DNA from: Bacteroidales bacterium
GTDB lineage: Bacteria > Bacteroidota > Bacteroidia > Bacteroidales > UBA6680
Assembly (NCBI GenBank): GCA_025210735.1
Contig: JAOARD010000022.1
Coordinates: 1 to 64,000 of the forward strand
Direction: 5' to 3'
DNA: 64,000 bases
Made by a program: the position numbers and the translations under genes. The notes under the pieces were generated by a model. That model was not told where the DNA came from, searched no databases, and saw nothing but the letters and a program-made list of their open reading frames with translations. Within the stretch, counting starts at the first letter, position 1. The number at the start of each line of letters is the position of its first letter. Shown here piece after piece: positions 1-8,366 of this stretch.

Positions 1-140
1 GCGGAGGACCACTTATTAATAATAAAGGATTAGTTGTTGGTATTGTAAGCCAAAAATTGGTTGGCATTGGTACTGATGGTATCGCTTTCGCTATTCCAAT
101 ATCGGTTGCTTTAGAGAAGCTAAATATCACTATGAATTAA
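1..140 (+). CDS. HtrA-like trypsin-family protease, 3' end only
   Basis: The window opens inside a coding frame that ends at the TAA at 138-140. The 45 visible codons begin in GGPL, the end of the GNSGGPL serine motif of S1 (HtrA/Deg-like) proteases, and finish ...LEKLNITMN. They are almost identical to codons 454-498 of the next gene, differing at one silent site (atc/att) and at Met versus Leu in the last but one residue. This is therefore the tail of a tandem duplicate. The start and the His/Asp part lie outside the window. Confidence 0.85.
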   Translation, partial: GGPLINNKGLVVGIVSQKLVGIGTDGIAFAIPISVALEKLNITMN

Positions 141-167
141 GATTACCTCAAATAAATAATAACTACA

Positions 168-200
168 GAGTCGGGTTAATACAAATCCGGCTCTTGTATT
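168..200 (+). terminator. Hairpin terminator after the first protease copy
   Basis: gagtcgggtt (168-177) pairs with aatccggctc (184-193), with one G.T pair, and a short T-rich stretch follows. The same hairpin recurs after the second copy, so the duplicated unit included its terminator. Confidence 0.55.
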
Positions 201-240
201 ATAACTACCAGATAAAACATTTATTAAAAAAATAACAGCA

Positions 241-1737
241 ATGAAAAAACTATTATCACTATCAATGTGCATTATACTATTCACAATGTACTCTATTGCA
301 CAAAAACACAGATTCTACATATATACCAAAGAAAGTAATCTGACAGTTCTTTTAGATGGAAAGCTTCATGGAACAACAGATAGTAATGGATATTACTCCC
401 TGAAAATTCCTTTTGATAAGGTTACACCAAAACATACCATAACCCTTAGCAAATCAGGTTTCGAAGACAAAGTATATCAATATGACTCTAAACCTGAAGA
501 GAAATTTACAAATATTCTATGGGGTATGAAGAACAAAAGGTATAGAATGAAGGAGAAGGTAAAACGCTCTTTTGATCTTGCTAAGGTAAGATATGATATT
601 GATCCGGGCGAAAAGGTACTTCATTATATACAAGATTTCTATTGGAGCAATTTATACGTTATGGGTAGGTTCTTAAACCTAACAACTTCAACTCCTATAA
701 TAATATATGAGAAAAATATCTTAGATGAACTGAAGATTTGCGGATTTGAGATCAAAGAAGAGACTGAGGACGAAGGCAGTATGTTTGACGAAGCTGAAGA
801 AGAGTCTGTAGCTGAGAAAAAGACAGATATCTCTATAGGAGCAATTGTAAAAGATATTAAGATGAAAGCTGAGTTATCATACTCTAGTAAAATAGCTGAT
901 CTCTCTGTTAAAATGGATGTAGAGTGGCAGTTCTATGATAATGTATCAAAGAAACTTCTTAAAAAGGTATCTACCTCAGAAGATATAATAATGCCGGGTG
1001 CATCAAGTGATTTTGCTATTGGTGTAAATATGGCATTTACAGAGAATTTTGCAGCAGCACTAAAAGATACATCTCTGATTGATGCAATAAAGAGTTCTGA
1101 CTCCAATGCAGAAAAGAATTATAAAGAGGAGGTACTGAAGAAATACACACTATCAAAAACAAAAGTTAAGAAGTTTGAGTCATACGGTAAGATGGTTAAA
1201 GATGTAAATCCTGCCGTTGTAACACTTATTGGTAGCCAAGGACATGGTAGTGCTTTTCTTATTAACAACGAGGGTTATATACTTACAAACTACCATGTGG
1301 TTAAAGGCAATAAAGGTCTTAAAGCCAAGTTCCAGATGGGATTTGAACTACCTGTTAAGTTGCTAAACTACGACGAGGAGGCTGACCTTGCTCTGCTTAA
1401 GGTTCAGGGTAGCGGATACAAAGCTTTACCTATTGCTACAAAAGAGTACGAGGTAGGTAACGAGGTTATTGCAATTGGTACTCCTGAAACCACCAGCTTA
1501 TCAAACACTGTTACCAAAGGTATTATCAGTGGTAAAAGAGAGGCTAAAAATGGTATTGAGTATATACAAACAGATGTAAGTGTTAGTCCGGGAAACAGCG
1601 GAGGACCACTTATTAATAATAAAGGATTAGTTGTTGGTATTGTAAGCCAAAAATTGGTTGGCATTGGTACTGATGGTATTGCTTTCGCTATTCCAATATC
1701 GGTTGCTTTAGAGAAGCTAAATATCACTCTGAATTAA
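241..1737 (+). CDS. Secreted HtrA/Deg-like serine protease with PEGA-like N-terminus
   Basis: This 498-residue protein starts with a signal peptide (MKKLLSLSMCIILFTMYSIA). A short beta-rich segment (about 22-85, TVLLDGKLHGTT...ITLSKSGFEDK) resembles PEGA domains. An unassigned region of about 230 residues follows, then a trypsin-like domain from about residue 310. The catalytic triad is visible: His352 in LTNYHVV, Asp382 in EADLALLKV and Ser453 in GNSGGPL. No PDZ domain follows; the chain stops 45 residues after Ser453, so it is not a classical DegP. It probably acts in the periplasm or at the envelope. It is a tandem duplicate of the partial gene just upstream. ATG 241 is chosen because the signal peptide begins there. 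Confidence 0.85.
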   Translation: MKKLLSLSMCIILFTMYSIAQKHRFYIYTKESNLTVLLDGKLHGTTDSNGYYSLKIPFDKVTPKHTITLSKSGFEDKVYQYDSKPEEKFTNILWGMKNKRYRMKEKVKRSFDLAKVRYDIDPGEKVLHYIQDFYWSNLYVMGRFLNLTTSTPIIIYEKNILDELKICGFEIKEETEDEGSMFDEAEEESVAEKKTDISIGAIVKDIKMKAELSYSSKIADLSVKMDVEWQFYDNVSKKLLKKVSTSEDIIMPGASSDFAIGVNMAFTENFAAALKDTSLIDAIKSSDSNAEKNYKEEVLKKYTLSKTKVKKFESYGKMVKDVNPAVVTLIGSQGHGSAFLINNEGYILTNYHVVKGNKGLKAKFQMGFELPVKLLNYDEEADLALLKVQGSGYKALPIATKEYEVGNEVIAIGTPETTSLSNTVTKGIISGKREAKNGIEYIQTDVSVSPGNSGGPLINNKGLVVGIVSQKLVGIGTDGIAFAIPISVALEKLNITLN

Positions 1738-1769
1738 ACTAAATTAGCCTAAATAAATTATAACTACAG

Positions 1770-1800
1770 AGCCGGATTAATACAAATCCGGCTTTTGTAT
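1770..1800 (+). terminator. Hairpin terminator after the second protease copy
   Basis: agccggatt (1770-1778) pairs perfectly with aatccggct (1785-1793), followed by tttt. It is a near copy of the hairpin at 168-193. Confidence 0.65.
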
Positions 1801-1872
1801 TATATAGAACTCTTTACATCTTGTATTGAAATTCATATACCAACAGTATTATGCCTGTGTTTCTTTATAATC

Positions 1873-2066
1873 AACGGACGCGGCTATGAAGCGTAAGTGA
1901 GATTTAACCGTACTCACTCTCAAACTTCACGGAGCCAAAACGTTGTATTTGTTTTTATCATTTCATTTTAAAAAGCCAAATTAACGATTTGGCGGTGGTG
2001 ACCAAAGTTGCGAACCAACAAAAACTAGTCCGCTCACTTATGCTTTATTAGCCATTGTTGGTGGCA
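1873..2066 (-). other. attC-like site 1 (lipoprotein cassette)
   Basis: Outer arms: caacggacgcggctatgaag (from 1872) against the complement of ctttattagccattgttg (2043-2060), continued by gcgtaagtga/tcacttatgc. The R''-type core GTTGGTGGCA (2057-2066) is the exact complement of the cassette start TGCCACCAAC at 2621-2630. The central hairpin gccaaattaacgatttggc lies near 1975. This is the last attC of the array; beyond it lies the protease terminator. Confidence 0.75.
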
Positions 2067-2080
2067 GTGATTTATTGTTT

Positions 2081-2620
2081 TTATTCAATAAGCTCAATTT
2101 CAGGAGTTTCTTCAATATGTAATTCACTGACTCTATAAGAATTCATTAAATCAATTGGGAATTGCTCTTTCTGTTGATGTTTATATTCAATTTTGTCTAT
2201 TATTAACTTTTCTCCTATCTCGACGGTCCAGGTAATAAATTCTGGTTTAAATATTTCGTTTCCGGTTATTGAATCAACTAATGTTTCTCGAATACAATAG
2301 TCACAATTAATTAATGTCAGGCTAAGGTATTGAGATGTTTGATTTTTGTCCTTATTTATATGACCTCTATAACAGTAAAAACCACCATCAGAGGCAGAAC
2401 GTATTGTGTCTCCATTTTCTACAAAGTATGGTTCTTTATATAGAAATGCAGAATCTCCTTTTAATAAAAGATGGTTTTTATGAATCAATTCACAATCAAT
2501 GTTCATTTTACCTATTTTTTCAAATCCAATAAAATACTCTTCTTTGATTGAAGTACAGGAGTAGCTCCAAATAATTAATACGAGTAGGATAATTAGTTTA
2601 TACATTCTGTGAATTTTCAT
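2081..2620 (-). CDS. Small lipoprotein of unknown function (cassette gene)
   Basis: A protein of about 179 residues with a lipoprotein signal: hydrophobic YKLIILLVLIIWSYSC with the lipobox Cys at residue 22. The mature part is hydrophilic, with beta-rich character and a Cys pair (NCDYC). I do not recognise the family. The frame extends upstream through GTG 2635 into the neighbouring repeat. I choose the ATG at 2620, immediately behind the cassette core GTTGGTGGCA, which is where cassette genes usually start; ATG 2605 (MYKLI) is also possible. It is the only gene of its cassette, and the repeat at 2631-2835 lies just upstream and may bring its promoter. Confidence 0.65.
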   Translation of the reverse strand: MKIHRMYKLIILLVLIIWSYSCTSIKEEYFIGFEKIGKMNIDCELIHKNHLLLKGDSAFLYKEPYFVENGDTIRSASDGGFYCYRGHINKDKNQTSQYLSLTLINCDYCIRETLVDSITGNEIFKPEFITWTVEIGEKLIIDKIEYKHQQKEQFPIDLMNSYRVSELHIEETPEIELIE

Positions 2621-2630
2621 TGCCACCAAC

Positions 2631-2835
2631 ATCACGATAAACCAACTAGTTCAGTTTATCAAACCAATAGATATAGTTGGTTTATTGCTCTAACAAATGT
2701 AATAAAATTACTTGCAACCTTTTGTTTAAGGTGTTTTATTACATGTATGTTTTTAGGATAAACCAACTTATTGTAAAAATATAGTAGGTGTGTATATCCA
2801 ACTATTATTCTATAATTACAATGCTATTTTATCTA
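2631..2835 (-). repeat. Junction repeat copy 1 (AT-rich tail only)
   Basis: This is the tail half of the repeat found at most cassette junctions: gataaaccaac...agttcag, aaaccaatagatatagttgg, caaatgtaataaaattactt, and a second gataaaccaac. The group II-like half and the attC are missing, and the copy runs straight into the 3' end of the serine hydrolase gene. On the minus strand it contains TACATTTG (plus-strand caaatgta near 2694-2701), a possible -7 box facing the lipoprotein gene. Confidence 0.8.
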
Positions 2836-2843
2836 GAAATTAT

Positions 2844-3875
2844 TTAAAATTTATCCTTCAGTTTTTTTATTAATTCCATCAATTCAGTATGTACCCGAAA
2901 AGTTTCTTTAAAATCATCCAATTCTCTTGCAGTATTTTCAAGCACAATTAAGTTCATATCGGTCTGCGGATAATGATAACAAGCTGACACAAAACCTGGA
3001 GAATATCCAAATGCTCCGATTTCCGTATTACTTTCTCCGTCTTTAAAAAGCAAGCCATATCCATATTCTATTTTGTCAAATATCGGATGAAGTCTCGTGG
3101 CATACCTTGTTCTCATTAACGCCAAAGTCTTTTCATTTACCAGTTTTCCAGAATAAAGCAGAACATTCCATTTACTCAAATCTTCTGCATTAGAAATAAA
3201 CGAACCTGCTGGAACGTAATTTTTTAAACTATTTGTGCAATATTCCAATTCTCCGTTTTCTGATTCTTCATAGCCTTTTACAAGATCTCTATATTTTTTA
3301 TTATCTGGATGATAACTGTTTTTGAATCCATACTCAGCAAAAAGTTCGGTTGATATTTCATTAAATGTTTTTCCTGTTGCTTTTTCTAAAATTTGAGCCA
3401 ATAATTCATATCCTAACTGAGAATAACCAAACTGAGAACCTAACTCAAATTTCAATGGTTTATTTAAATCTACAATGCCGTGCGTATGAGTTAATAAATG
3501 ATGGATTGTTACCTCATTAGCCCAAGACTGCTTTATATCAGGTAAGTACTGAATGATTTTATCATTTAGCTTTAAATTCCCCTTTTCGTACTCTCTCAAT
3601 ATCAGGACTGCTGTTATCTGTTTACTTATTGAACCAATTACAAACTGATTCTCCATATTTAATGGAGTTTTGCTTTCTAAATCAGAAAAACCAAAAGCCT
3701 TTGAATAAATTGTAGTTGTGTCTTTTGTAACAAGTATAACTCCGTTAAATTTTTTGTTTCCTGAAATCGAATCAATTTTTACTATTAAATCATGATATTC
3801 TTTGTTTCCTGTTGACTCTGTATTTTGGCAAGAAACCAAAACTATTAACACTAAGATTATTATAATATTTTTCAT
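2844..3875 (-). CDS. Serine hydrolase, class C beta-lactamase / esterase-like lipoprotein
   Basis: A 343-residue protein with a lipoprotein signal ending VLVSC (Cys16). The beta-lactamase/transpeptidase-like fold is shown by SISK (Ser82, Lys85; the SxxK motif), YSQ (Tyr151; the YxN position, here with Gln), an HTH segment (LLTHTHG) and a late GYSPGF near the usual KTG position. Relatives include D-aminopeptidases and esterases, so true beta-lactamase activity cannot be assumed. The cassette starts with GTTGGGT (complement of 3933-3939), a perfect GTTRRRY core, but its own attC is missing at the 3' end. The last codons (KKLKDKF) lie in sequence also found at 32344-32367. Confidence 0.8.
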   Translation of the reverse strand: MKNIIIILVLIVLVSCQNTESTGNKEYHDLIVKIDSISGNKKFNGVILVTKDTTTIYSKAFGFSDLESKTPLNMENQFVIGSISKQITAVLILREYEKGNLKLNDKIIQYLPDIKQSWANEVTIHHLLTHTHGIVDLNKPLKFELGSQFGYSQLGYELLAQILEKATGKTFNEISTELFAEYGFKNSYHPDNKKYRDLVKGYEESENGELEYCTNSLKNYVPAGSFISNAEDLSKWNVLLYSGKLVNEKTLALMRTRYATRLHPIFDKIEYGYGLLFKDGESNTEIGAFGYSPGFVSACYHYPQTDMNLIVLENTARELDDFKETFRVHTELMELIKKLKDKF

Positions 3876-3936
3876 TTAAAATCTATCCATTTTAATTACT
3901 TCTGTGAATTTAGTAAGTGCTCCCAAAACGACACCC

Positions 3937-4027
3937 AACGCCACACTATACCCTGTTTGAATTTAGAAGTAGAAATGCTTCCAATTGCACAAACCCAAAT
4001 GGGGTATAAACGATTGTTACATGGCAT
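3937..4027 (-). other. attC-like site 2 (higBA cassette)
   Basis: Outer arms: caacgccacactataccc (3936-3953) against the complement of ggggtataaacgattgttac (4001-4020). The core GTTACATGGCAT (4016-4027) is the exact complement of the cassette start ATGCCATGTAAC (4747-4758). Here attC joins the next cassette directly, with no junction repeat, and the next core reads GTTGGGT. Confidence 0.75.
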
Positions 4028-4028
4028 C

Positions 4029-4334
4029 TTAGATTTGGATTGATATGTTAACCTTTCCACCAAGTCCTTTCTCAACTATGTCAAATAGCGTCTTCAGCGT
4101 AATATTGCTTCCGTCATTCTCAACTCTAGAAATGTAGCTGCGCTTTTTTTCAATCAATTTAGCAAGGTCTTCTTGAGTCAAGTTCTTTTTCATTCTTGCC
4201 TCACGAAGTAGAATACCAATTTTAAACGCTTCAAAGTCTCTGTCAAGTTCGTCTCGAACAGCAGTGCCTTTTTCTCCAAATTGTTCGTCTTTAATTTGCG
4301 ACCAAGTCTTAATATTACCTTTTTTATTTTTCAT
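4029..4334 (-). CDS. HigA-like XRE antitoxin
   Basis: A 101-residue protein. An N-terminal extension (to about residue 40) is followed by a helix-turn-helix of the HTH_3/XRE type (LREARMKKNLTQEDLAKLIEKKRSYISRVEND in short segments), then a C-terminal GKVNISIQI strand. It follows the toxin gene with a 4-base overlap, the toxin-first order typical of higBA. It should neutralise HigB and repress the pair. It is the second gene of a 743-bp cassette that holds nothing else. Confidence 0.85.
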   Translation of the reverse strand: MKNKKGNIKTWSQIKDEQFGEKGTAVRDELDRDFEAFKIGILLREARMKKNLTQEDLAKLIEKKRSYISRVENDGSNITLKTLFDIVEKGLGGKVNISIQI

Positions 4335-4675
4335 CGTTTTACCTCCTCAAAGTATTCATTCATTAGTCTTACTGCTTTGTCAATTTCTTTCTTTGGCGTC
4401 TTTTGAGTCTTCTTTTGGAAGCCATTTAGAAGTATGACAAGCTTTCCATTGTCAAAGAAGCAGAATACTCTCCAGATATTCTTACCTAATGAGAACCTGG
4501 TCTCATAAAGCCCTTTTGTCCCTTCAATGTGTTTCAAGTATTTAGAAGGAATTTTTTCTTGAAACTCAACCAGTTCTAAAATCTTATAAATCTTTGCTTT
4601 AACCTTATTTGATTGAGACTTAAGGAACTCCTCAAAATAATGCTTATAGGTAATTATCTGTCGTACTGGCTTCAC
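4331..4675 (-). CDS. HigB/RelE-type toxin (Gp49-like family)
   Basis: A 114-residue protein of the phage-derived Gp49-like/HigB group of RelE-fold mRNA interferases. Typical elements are the early basic helix (FLKSQSNKVKAKIYKIL), the central LYETRFSLGKNIWRVFCFF strand pair and the FQKKTQKTPKKEIDKA helix. The toxin is expected to cut mRNA on the ribosome. Overlap with higA points to translational coupling. Toxin-antitoxin cassettes are known to stabilise integron arrays, which fits this location. Confidence 0.85.
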   Translation of the reverse strand: MKPVRQIITYKHYFEEFLKSQSNKVKAKIYKILELVEFQEKIPSKYLKHIEGTKGLYETRFSLGKNIWRVFCFFDNGKLVILLNGFQKKTQKTPKKEIDKAVRLMNEYFEEVKR

Positions 4676-4758
4676 TTTTCTGTATTTACAACAAAGGTAA
4701 CTTATAAGTTACATCGATACAAGTAAAATTTGAATTATTATTAGGTATGCCATGTAAC

Positions 4759-4922
4759 ATCATGATAAACCAACTTATTGTAAAAATATTGTATGTGTAT
4801 ATCCAACTATTAATCTAGTGGTCGGGTTGTCCCGAGGCACCTTGCCACTTGCTAACAGTTCGGTTTACCTCCGCCTGTTCAGGACTTACATCCTATAGTT
4901 AATACCCATGCCGGGCACACAC
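4759..4922 (-). repeat. Junction repeat copy 2 (internally deleted)
   Basis: It runs from atcatgataaaccaac to the group II-like end (minus strand GTGTGCCCGGCATGG). Compared with long copies it lacks everything between the two gataaaccaac motifs, consistent with recombination between those direct repeats, so the TACATTTG box is lost. The segment between ccaactatt and agtggt is also absent. Confidence 0.8.
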
Positions 4923-4999
4923 GATTGGGCTATGAAACGTTACTCTCTGTGTTGCGCCTGCCGCGAGCCTATGCTTTATAAGCCATTGTTGAATACAGG
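4923..4999 (-). other. attC-like site 3 (Fic cassette)
   Basis: attgggctatgaaacg (4924-4939) pairs imperfectly with the complement of atgctttataagccattg (4971-4988). The centre (tactctctgtgttgcgcctg...) closely resembles sites 12 and 13. The core is GTTGAAT (4988-4994), a good GTTRRRY. The matching cassette start was not found, probably removed with the mini-intron insertion at 6174-6431. Confidence 0.7.
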
Positions 5000-5007
5000 T
5001 GTTTTTT

Positions 5008-6063
5008 CTATTTCTTGATAACTCTCCAATGGCCAGTTTTATCACTTCCAATGCGTTCTATTTGCCCACTTTCTTTAAGCGATTTTATTTTGCGTTTAGC
5101 TGTACTTAAACTCACTTTCAAGTGTTTGCTAATTTCTACAGCTGTAATTTTATTATTATTCTTTATTAAACCCAATACAGTGTCATTTACAGTGTCACCA
5201 CTACACTTTACAGTGTCATCTTGGCCTTTTACAGTATCAATGTAATTAACATGCATTTCTCGGTTTTTGAACTCGTGATTCTCATCTAATATTAAGTTTG
5301 AAAGAAAATTAATCAGGTATTTTTCTGTTTTATGAATTCCTTTCGACAAATCTTCGTAGTTTGCTCGAACTAAAGCATTTCGAAAATACAATGAATGCTT
5401 CTCAAATAATCCATTGTTAACATCTTTAAAGCCAAGCTTACGAAGGTATTTTATTAAGAAAATTGCTGTTGTTCTGGTATTACCTTCTCCAAAAATGTGA
5501 ATTTGCCATAAATAGCTTGTAAAATGAGCTATATGTTCTATTATTTCTCGCTGGTTTAAACCTTTGTAACTAAACTTCTTCTCTTGTTCAAAATCATATT
5601 CAAGAGTTACTTTCAAACTCTCGGCACTTGCATACAAAACAGTTTCTCCGTCTAATATCCACTCTTTTTTTGTTATGTTATAATCTCGTATTTTACCTGC
5701 ATAGTTGTATATATCTTGAAACAACCTTCGATGAATAGTGAGGTATTCAGCTGGTGAAAATGTAAAAGTTTGCTCATTTAAAATTTCTGCAATTCGTGCA
5801 GAAACTTTGTCAGCTTCCTCAGTTCTATTTTTAGCATCTTTTACAGGGCTTTCTTCATAATAACTATCGATTCTTTGTTTTACCTCATCAATAGATATAT
5901 CACCTTCAATATTCTGTTTAGCAGTTGCTATTAAATATTCCGAAGGCTTTAAACCATCAACCTGTTGTAAACCAATAGCAGTTTTCCAAACTTTTGCTTT
6001 TTCAGCCTTATTGGGTTCTCCCTGTCTTAAATATTCATCAAAATTATCCATTGAGTATCTCAC
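5008..6063 (-). CDS. Fic-domain protein with C-terminal winged helix
   Basis: A 351-residue protein. The Fic core carries HIFGEGNTRT at 189-198 (consensus HxFxxGNxR; the usual Pro is Ile and the second Gly is Thr). A C-terminal HTH follows (about 290-350, ITAVEISKHLKVSLSTAKRKIKSL). Fic enzymes transfer AMP or other nucleotide groups to target proteins, often as toxins. The linker carries three near repeats of DTVK/DTVN, from an 18-base-like repeat around 5178-5245. It is the only gene of its cassette. AMP transfer itself is inferred from the family. Confidence 0.8.
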   Translation of the reverse strand: MRYSMDNFDEYLRQGEPNKAEKAKVWKTAIGLQQVDGLKPSEYLIATAKQNIEGDISIDEVKQRIDSYYEESPVKDAKNRTEEADKVSARIAEILNEQTFTFSPAEYLTIHRRLFQDIYNYAGKIRDYNITKKEWILDGETVLYASAESLKVTLEYDFEQEKKFSYKGLNQREIIEHIAHFTSYLWQIHIFGEGNTRTTAIFLIKYLRKLGFKDVNNGLFEKHSLYFRNALVRANYEDLSKGIHKTEKYLINFLSNLILDENHEFKNREMHVNYIDTVKGQDDTVKCSGDTVNDTVLGLIKNNNKITAVEISKHLKVSLSTAKRKIKSLKESGQIERIGSDKTGHWRVIKK

Positions 6064-6173
6064 TTAAATATTAACTCAAAAATACATTAATCATCGCCAA
6101 ATTGCATTGTTTCTCACATAAATCTCTGTTGTTAGAATATTCTCTGTTGTAGGTTTGCATACACTTCTACCCA

Positions 6174-6431
6174 GTCGAGTAAAGCAAGATACAAAAAGAA
6201 TTCGTACCTCCACCCTCTCACAGTTCTACTGAGTTATGTCAAAGTACCACAGTACGTTCCTACCAGTATATGGGGGAGCGATAAACATGGCGATTTTTTT
6301 GCTGCTCTTCATTAAATAAATACCGGGAAGTATCAGGATACCCCGAGGCACCTTGCCACTTGCTAACAGTTAGGTTTACCTCCACCTGCTCAGGACTTAC
6401 ACCTTATGGTTAATACCCATGTCAACCACAC
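6174..6431 (-). mobile_element. Mini group II intron 1 (ORF-less, 258 nt)
   Basis: On the minus strand it begins GTGTGGTTGACATGGG (G at 6431) and ends ...TTTACTCGAC at 6174. The first 100 nt match the domain I-like part of the junction repeats (tgctaacagttaggtttacc, plus strand). The 3' part holds a degenerate domain V (GAACGTACTGTGG arm) and a domain VI-like hairpin (GTACGAATTC...TATCTTGC) before CTCGAC. The RT/maturase and most of domains I-IV are missing. The structure and deletion junction match the copy at 13535-13791. It sits right after the L' arm of attC site 4 and has replaced the expected GTT of the Fic cassette. Confidence 0.7.
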
Positions 6432-6523
6432 AGGTTTAGTATAAGAAACATAAGTGATTTCAAGCACTTATCTGTCAATTTGCACTGAGCCACTTATGTT
6501 TTTTATACATTGTTGTAAGCTGG
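6432..6523 (-). other. attC-like site 4 (PhzF module cassette)
   Basis: tttagtataagaaacataag (6435-6454) is the imperfect complement of cacttatgttttttatacat (6491-6510). The core GTTGTAAGC (6512-6520) pairs at 7 of 9 positions with the cassette start near 9547-9555 (complement GTTATAGGC). Confidence 0.65.
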
Positions 6524-6611
6524 TGTTCCTCTTAAATGGTAATCCATATCAAGTTTGTAATATTTTATTTATAAATCCTAATCAATCTGTACTGACCTTG
6601 ATACGGAGTAC

Positions 6612-6639
6612 GAATTTATTTTGTTTTTTTGTGCGCGGG
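6612..6639. repeat. Inverted repeat, left copy, of the PhzF module
   Basis: gaatttattttgttttttt followed by gtgcgcggg. The inverted partner is at 9408-9435. The same inverted pair bounds the restriction cassette (20872-20902 and 28320-28347). The 150 bp around this copy also resemble the end of the restriction cassette, e.g. the shared ctgtgggcaa. Confidence 0.55.
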
Positions 6640-6699
6640 AAAACCCTAATACACTGTGGGCAATTCCACTATTCTCTTATATCATGTGTCACCTTAGTT

Positions 6700-6990
6700 T
6701 TACAATTTCACAATCAAACGTTCAAAACCAGTATAGGGTAATAATTCATTTATTTCGAATTTAATATAGTTATGTTCAACCAAAGGAAATTTGCTGAGTA
6801 TTACATCTGCTTCAATTTTATCCTTGCATTCTAAAATTAGTACAGCACGTTTATCTTCGTTAAAATGGATTTCACGCAGAATACCTTGCTTTTGCAATAT
6901 ATACACATGTTCTGCCTCCTCCCTTAAAATCGCCTTAGCATTATTCCAGTTTTTGCCTTCAATTTCTTGTTCAATTGCCAGTATTTTCAT
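6700..6990 (-). CDS. Small muconolactone isomerase-like / YciI-like protein
   Basis: A 96-residue protein with a single alpha/beta ferredoxin-like domain: MKILAIEQEI strand, EEAEHVYILQKQGILRE helix, RAVLILEC strand and the ending ELLPYTGFERLI, which is typical of muconolactone isomerase-like small proteins found beside oxidoreductases. It overlaps phzF by 4 bases (ATGA). The reaction is unknown. Confidence 0.6.
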   Translation of the reverse strand: MKILAIEQEIEGKNWNNAKAILREEAEHVYILQKQGILREIHFNEDKRAVLILECKDKIEADVILSKFPLVEHNYIKFEINELLPYTGFERLIVKL

Positions 6991-7778
6991 TTCACTATGA
7001 TTTTACCTTTTAAATATAATACCACCTTCCCTGCAATTCCTGTTCTTTCTTTTTTTAAGTTACAGGTTAAATATCCTGATCTTTTAGATAGCTGTATAGC
7101 TTCGAGTTTTGTTTTATTTAAGCGTTTCGCCCAATATGGAGTCAGAGTTGTATGTGCAGAACCAGTAACCGGATCTTCATCAATACCGCTTTGAGGGGCA
7201 AAAAACCGAGAAACAAAATCGCAATCTTTCCCTTTCGCTGTAACAATGACACCTCGGCCATCAGCGTTCGACAATACTCTAAAATCAGGTATGATAGTCT
7301 CAATATTCGTTTGTGACTCATAAACTAAAAGATAATCGGTTTTACCTTTGTAACATTCTTGGGGTGCAATATTTAGACCATTCTTTATTACCTCCGGTAA
7401 ATTACATTCTTGGTATTGGTCGGTGGGAAAATCCAACTCAAGTAGACCATTATTGAGTTTGTTAACAAACAAATCGCCTGATAGATGCGAATAAAAATGT
7501 ACTTTAGTAACTGCGATTTTATGTTCATGAATTAATATATAAGCACTAGCCAGAGTAGCATGTCCACATAATTCAACTTCTACTAATGGTGTAAACCACC
7601 TTATTTCATACAAATTGTCTCTTTGAACAAGAAAAGCTGTTTCTGCCAAATTATTTTCAGCAGCAATATTTTGCATTATATTGTCATCTATCCATTCATT
7701 CAATATACACACAGCTGCCTGATTTCCTAAGAAGAGCTCATCAGTAAAAGCATCCAGTTTATAAATGTTTATTTCCAT
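6987..7778 (-). CDS. PhzF family isomerase/epimerase
   Basis: A 263-residue protein of the PhzF (diaminopimelate epimerase-like) fold. It shows YKLDAFTDELFLGNQAAVCIL at the start, the catalytic Glu in NNLAETAFL (about residue 45), GHATLASAYIL and the C-terminal half motif DPVTGSAH. Members isomerise small cyclic or amino acid-derived compounds; the substrate here is unknown. It sits between a flavodoxin-like gene and a small isomerase-like gene in one minus-strand operon, with overlaps at both ends (7759-7778 and 6987-6990). Confidence 0.85.
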   Translation of the reverse strand: MEINIYKLDAFTDELFLGNQAAVCILNEWIDDNIMQNIAAENNLAETAFLVQRDNLYEIRWFTPLVEVELCGHATLASAYILIHEHKIAVTKVHFYSHLSGDLFVNKLNNGLLELDFPTDQYQECNLPEVIKNGLNIAPQECYKGKTDYLLVYESQTNIETIIPDFRVLSNADGRGVIVTAKGKDCDFVSRFFAPQSGIDEDPVTGSAHTTLTPYWAKRLNKTKLEAIQLSKRSGYLTCNLKKERTGIAGKVVLYLKGKIIVK

Positions 7779-8286
7779 CTGTTTGTTTTAATTTATTTGT
7801 AAATATTTCAAAAGCTTTTTGGGTTAACCGTTCACCAAATTTCCAACACCTTTCATAATCCAATGTATTGGGTAATGGCTTGTTTTGGGAAACTGCACCA
7901 AAATGTATTATAGGTGCACCTTCTGTAATGCCGCTTGAATAAACTAGCATGCCACATACCAACAACTCTGCTATCATCGACATGGCAGCAAAACTAGCTC
8001 CACCGCCACCAGGCTGGTTTTGCGACACGAAAACACCTCCAAGTTTTCCAATTAAAGATTTAGGATGATAATCGAGATACTGTTTTATTTGCCAGCAACA
8101 GTTTCCACAATATGTTGGTGAACCAAACAATACAATATCTGAAGTTTGTACAAATTTATCATCAACAGCATCAACAGCCATTAATTTTACATTCACATCG
8201 TTATGTGTTTTACATCCCTCGGAAATAACCTCGCCCATAGTTTTTGTATTTCCCGATTTTGAATAATAGATAATTGAAATGTTCAT
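7759..8286 (-). CDS. Flavodoxin-fold NAD(P)H:quinone oxidoreductase (WrbA-like)
   Basis: About 175 residues with the FMN phosphate-binding loop YYSKSGNTKTMGE right after the first strand, the aromatic loop FGSPTYCGNCCWQ and QNQPGGGGASF, which is common in WrbA/NQO-like flavoproteins. It probably reduces quinones or nitro compounds with FMN. The frame is open to 8304 (MFKKMS...). I prefer the Met at 8286, which places the first beta strand at the N-terminus; 8292 is equally possible. It is divergent from the lysR gene at 8367, a usual sign of control by that regulator. Confidence 0.75.
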   Translation of the reverse strand: MNISIIYYSKSGNTKTMGEVISEGCKTHNDVNVKLMAVDAVDDKFVQTSDIVLFGSPTYCGNCCWQIKQYLDYHPKSLIGKLGGVFVSQNQPGGGGASFAAMSMIAELLVCGMLVYSSGITEGAPIIHFGAVSQNKPLPNTLDYERCWKFGERLTQKAFEIFTNKLKQTDGNKHL

Positions 8287-8366
8287 ACTCATTTTTTTGA
8301 ACAAACATAAATGTTTATTTTAGATACCGAAAATGCATTATAAGTATTAGAAAATACCTTTTGAGT

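Noticed and set aside
1404-1727. A 107-codon minus-strand frame over the protease end
   Set aside because: It is the shadow of the trypsin-like domain.
2844-3875. Calling the serine hydrolase an antibiotic resistance beta-lactamase
   Set aside because: The YxN Asn is replaced by Gln and the KTG motif is not clear; lipoprotein esterases and peptidases of this fold are more common.
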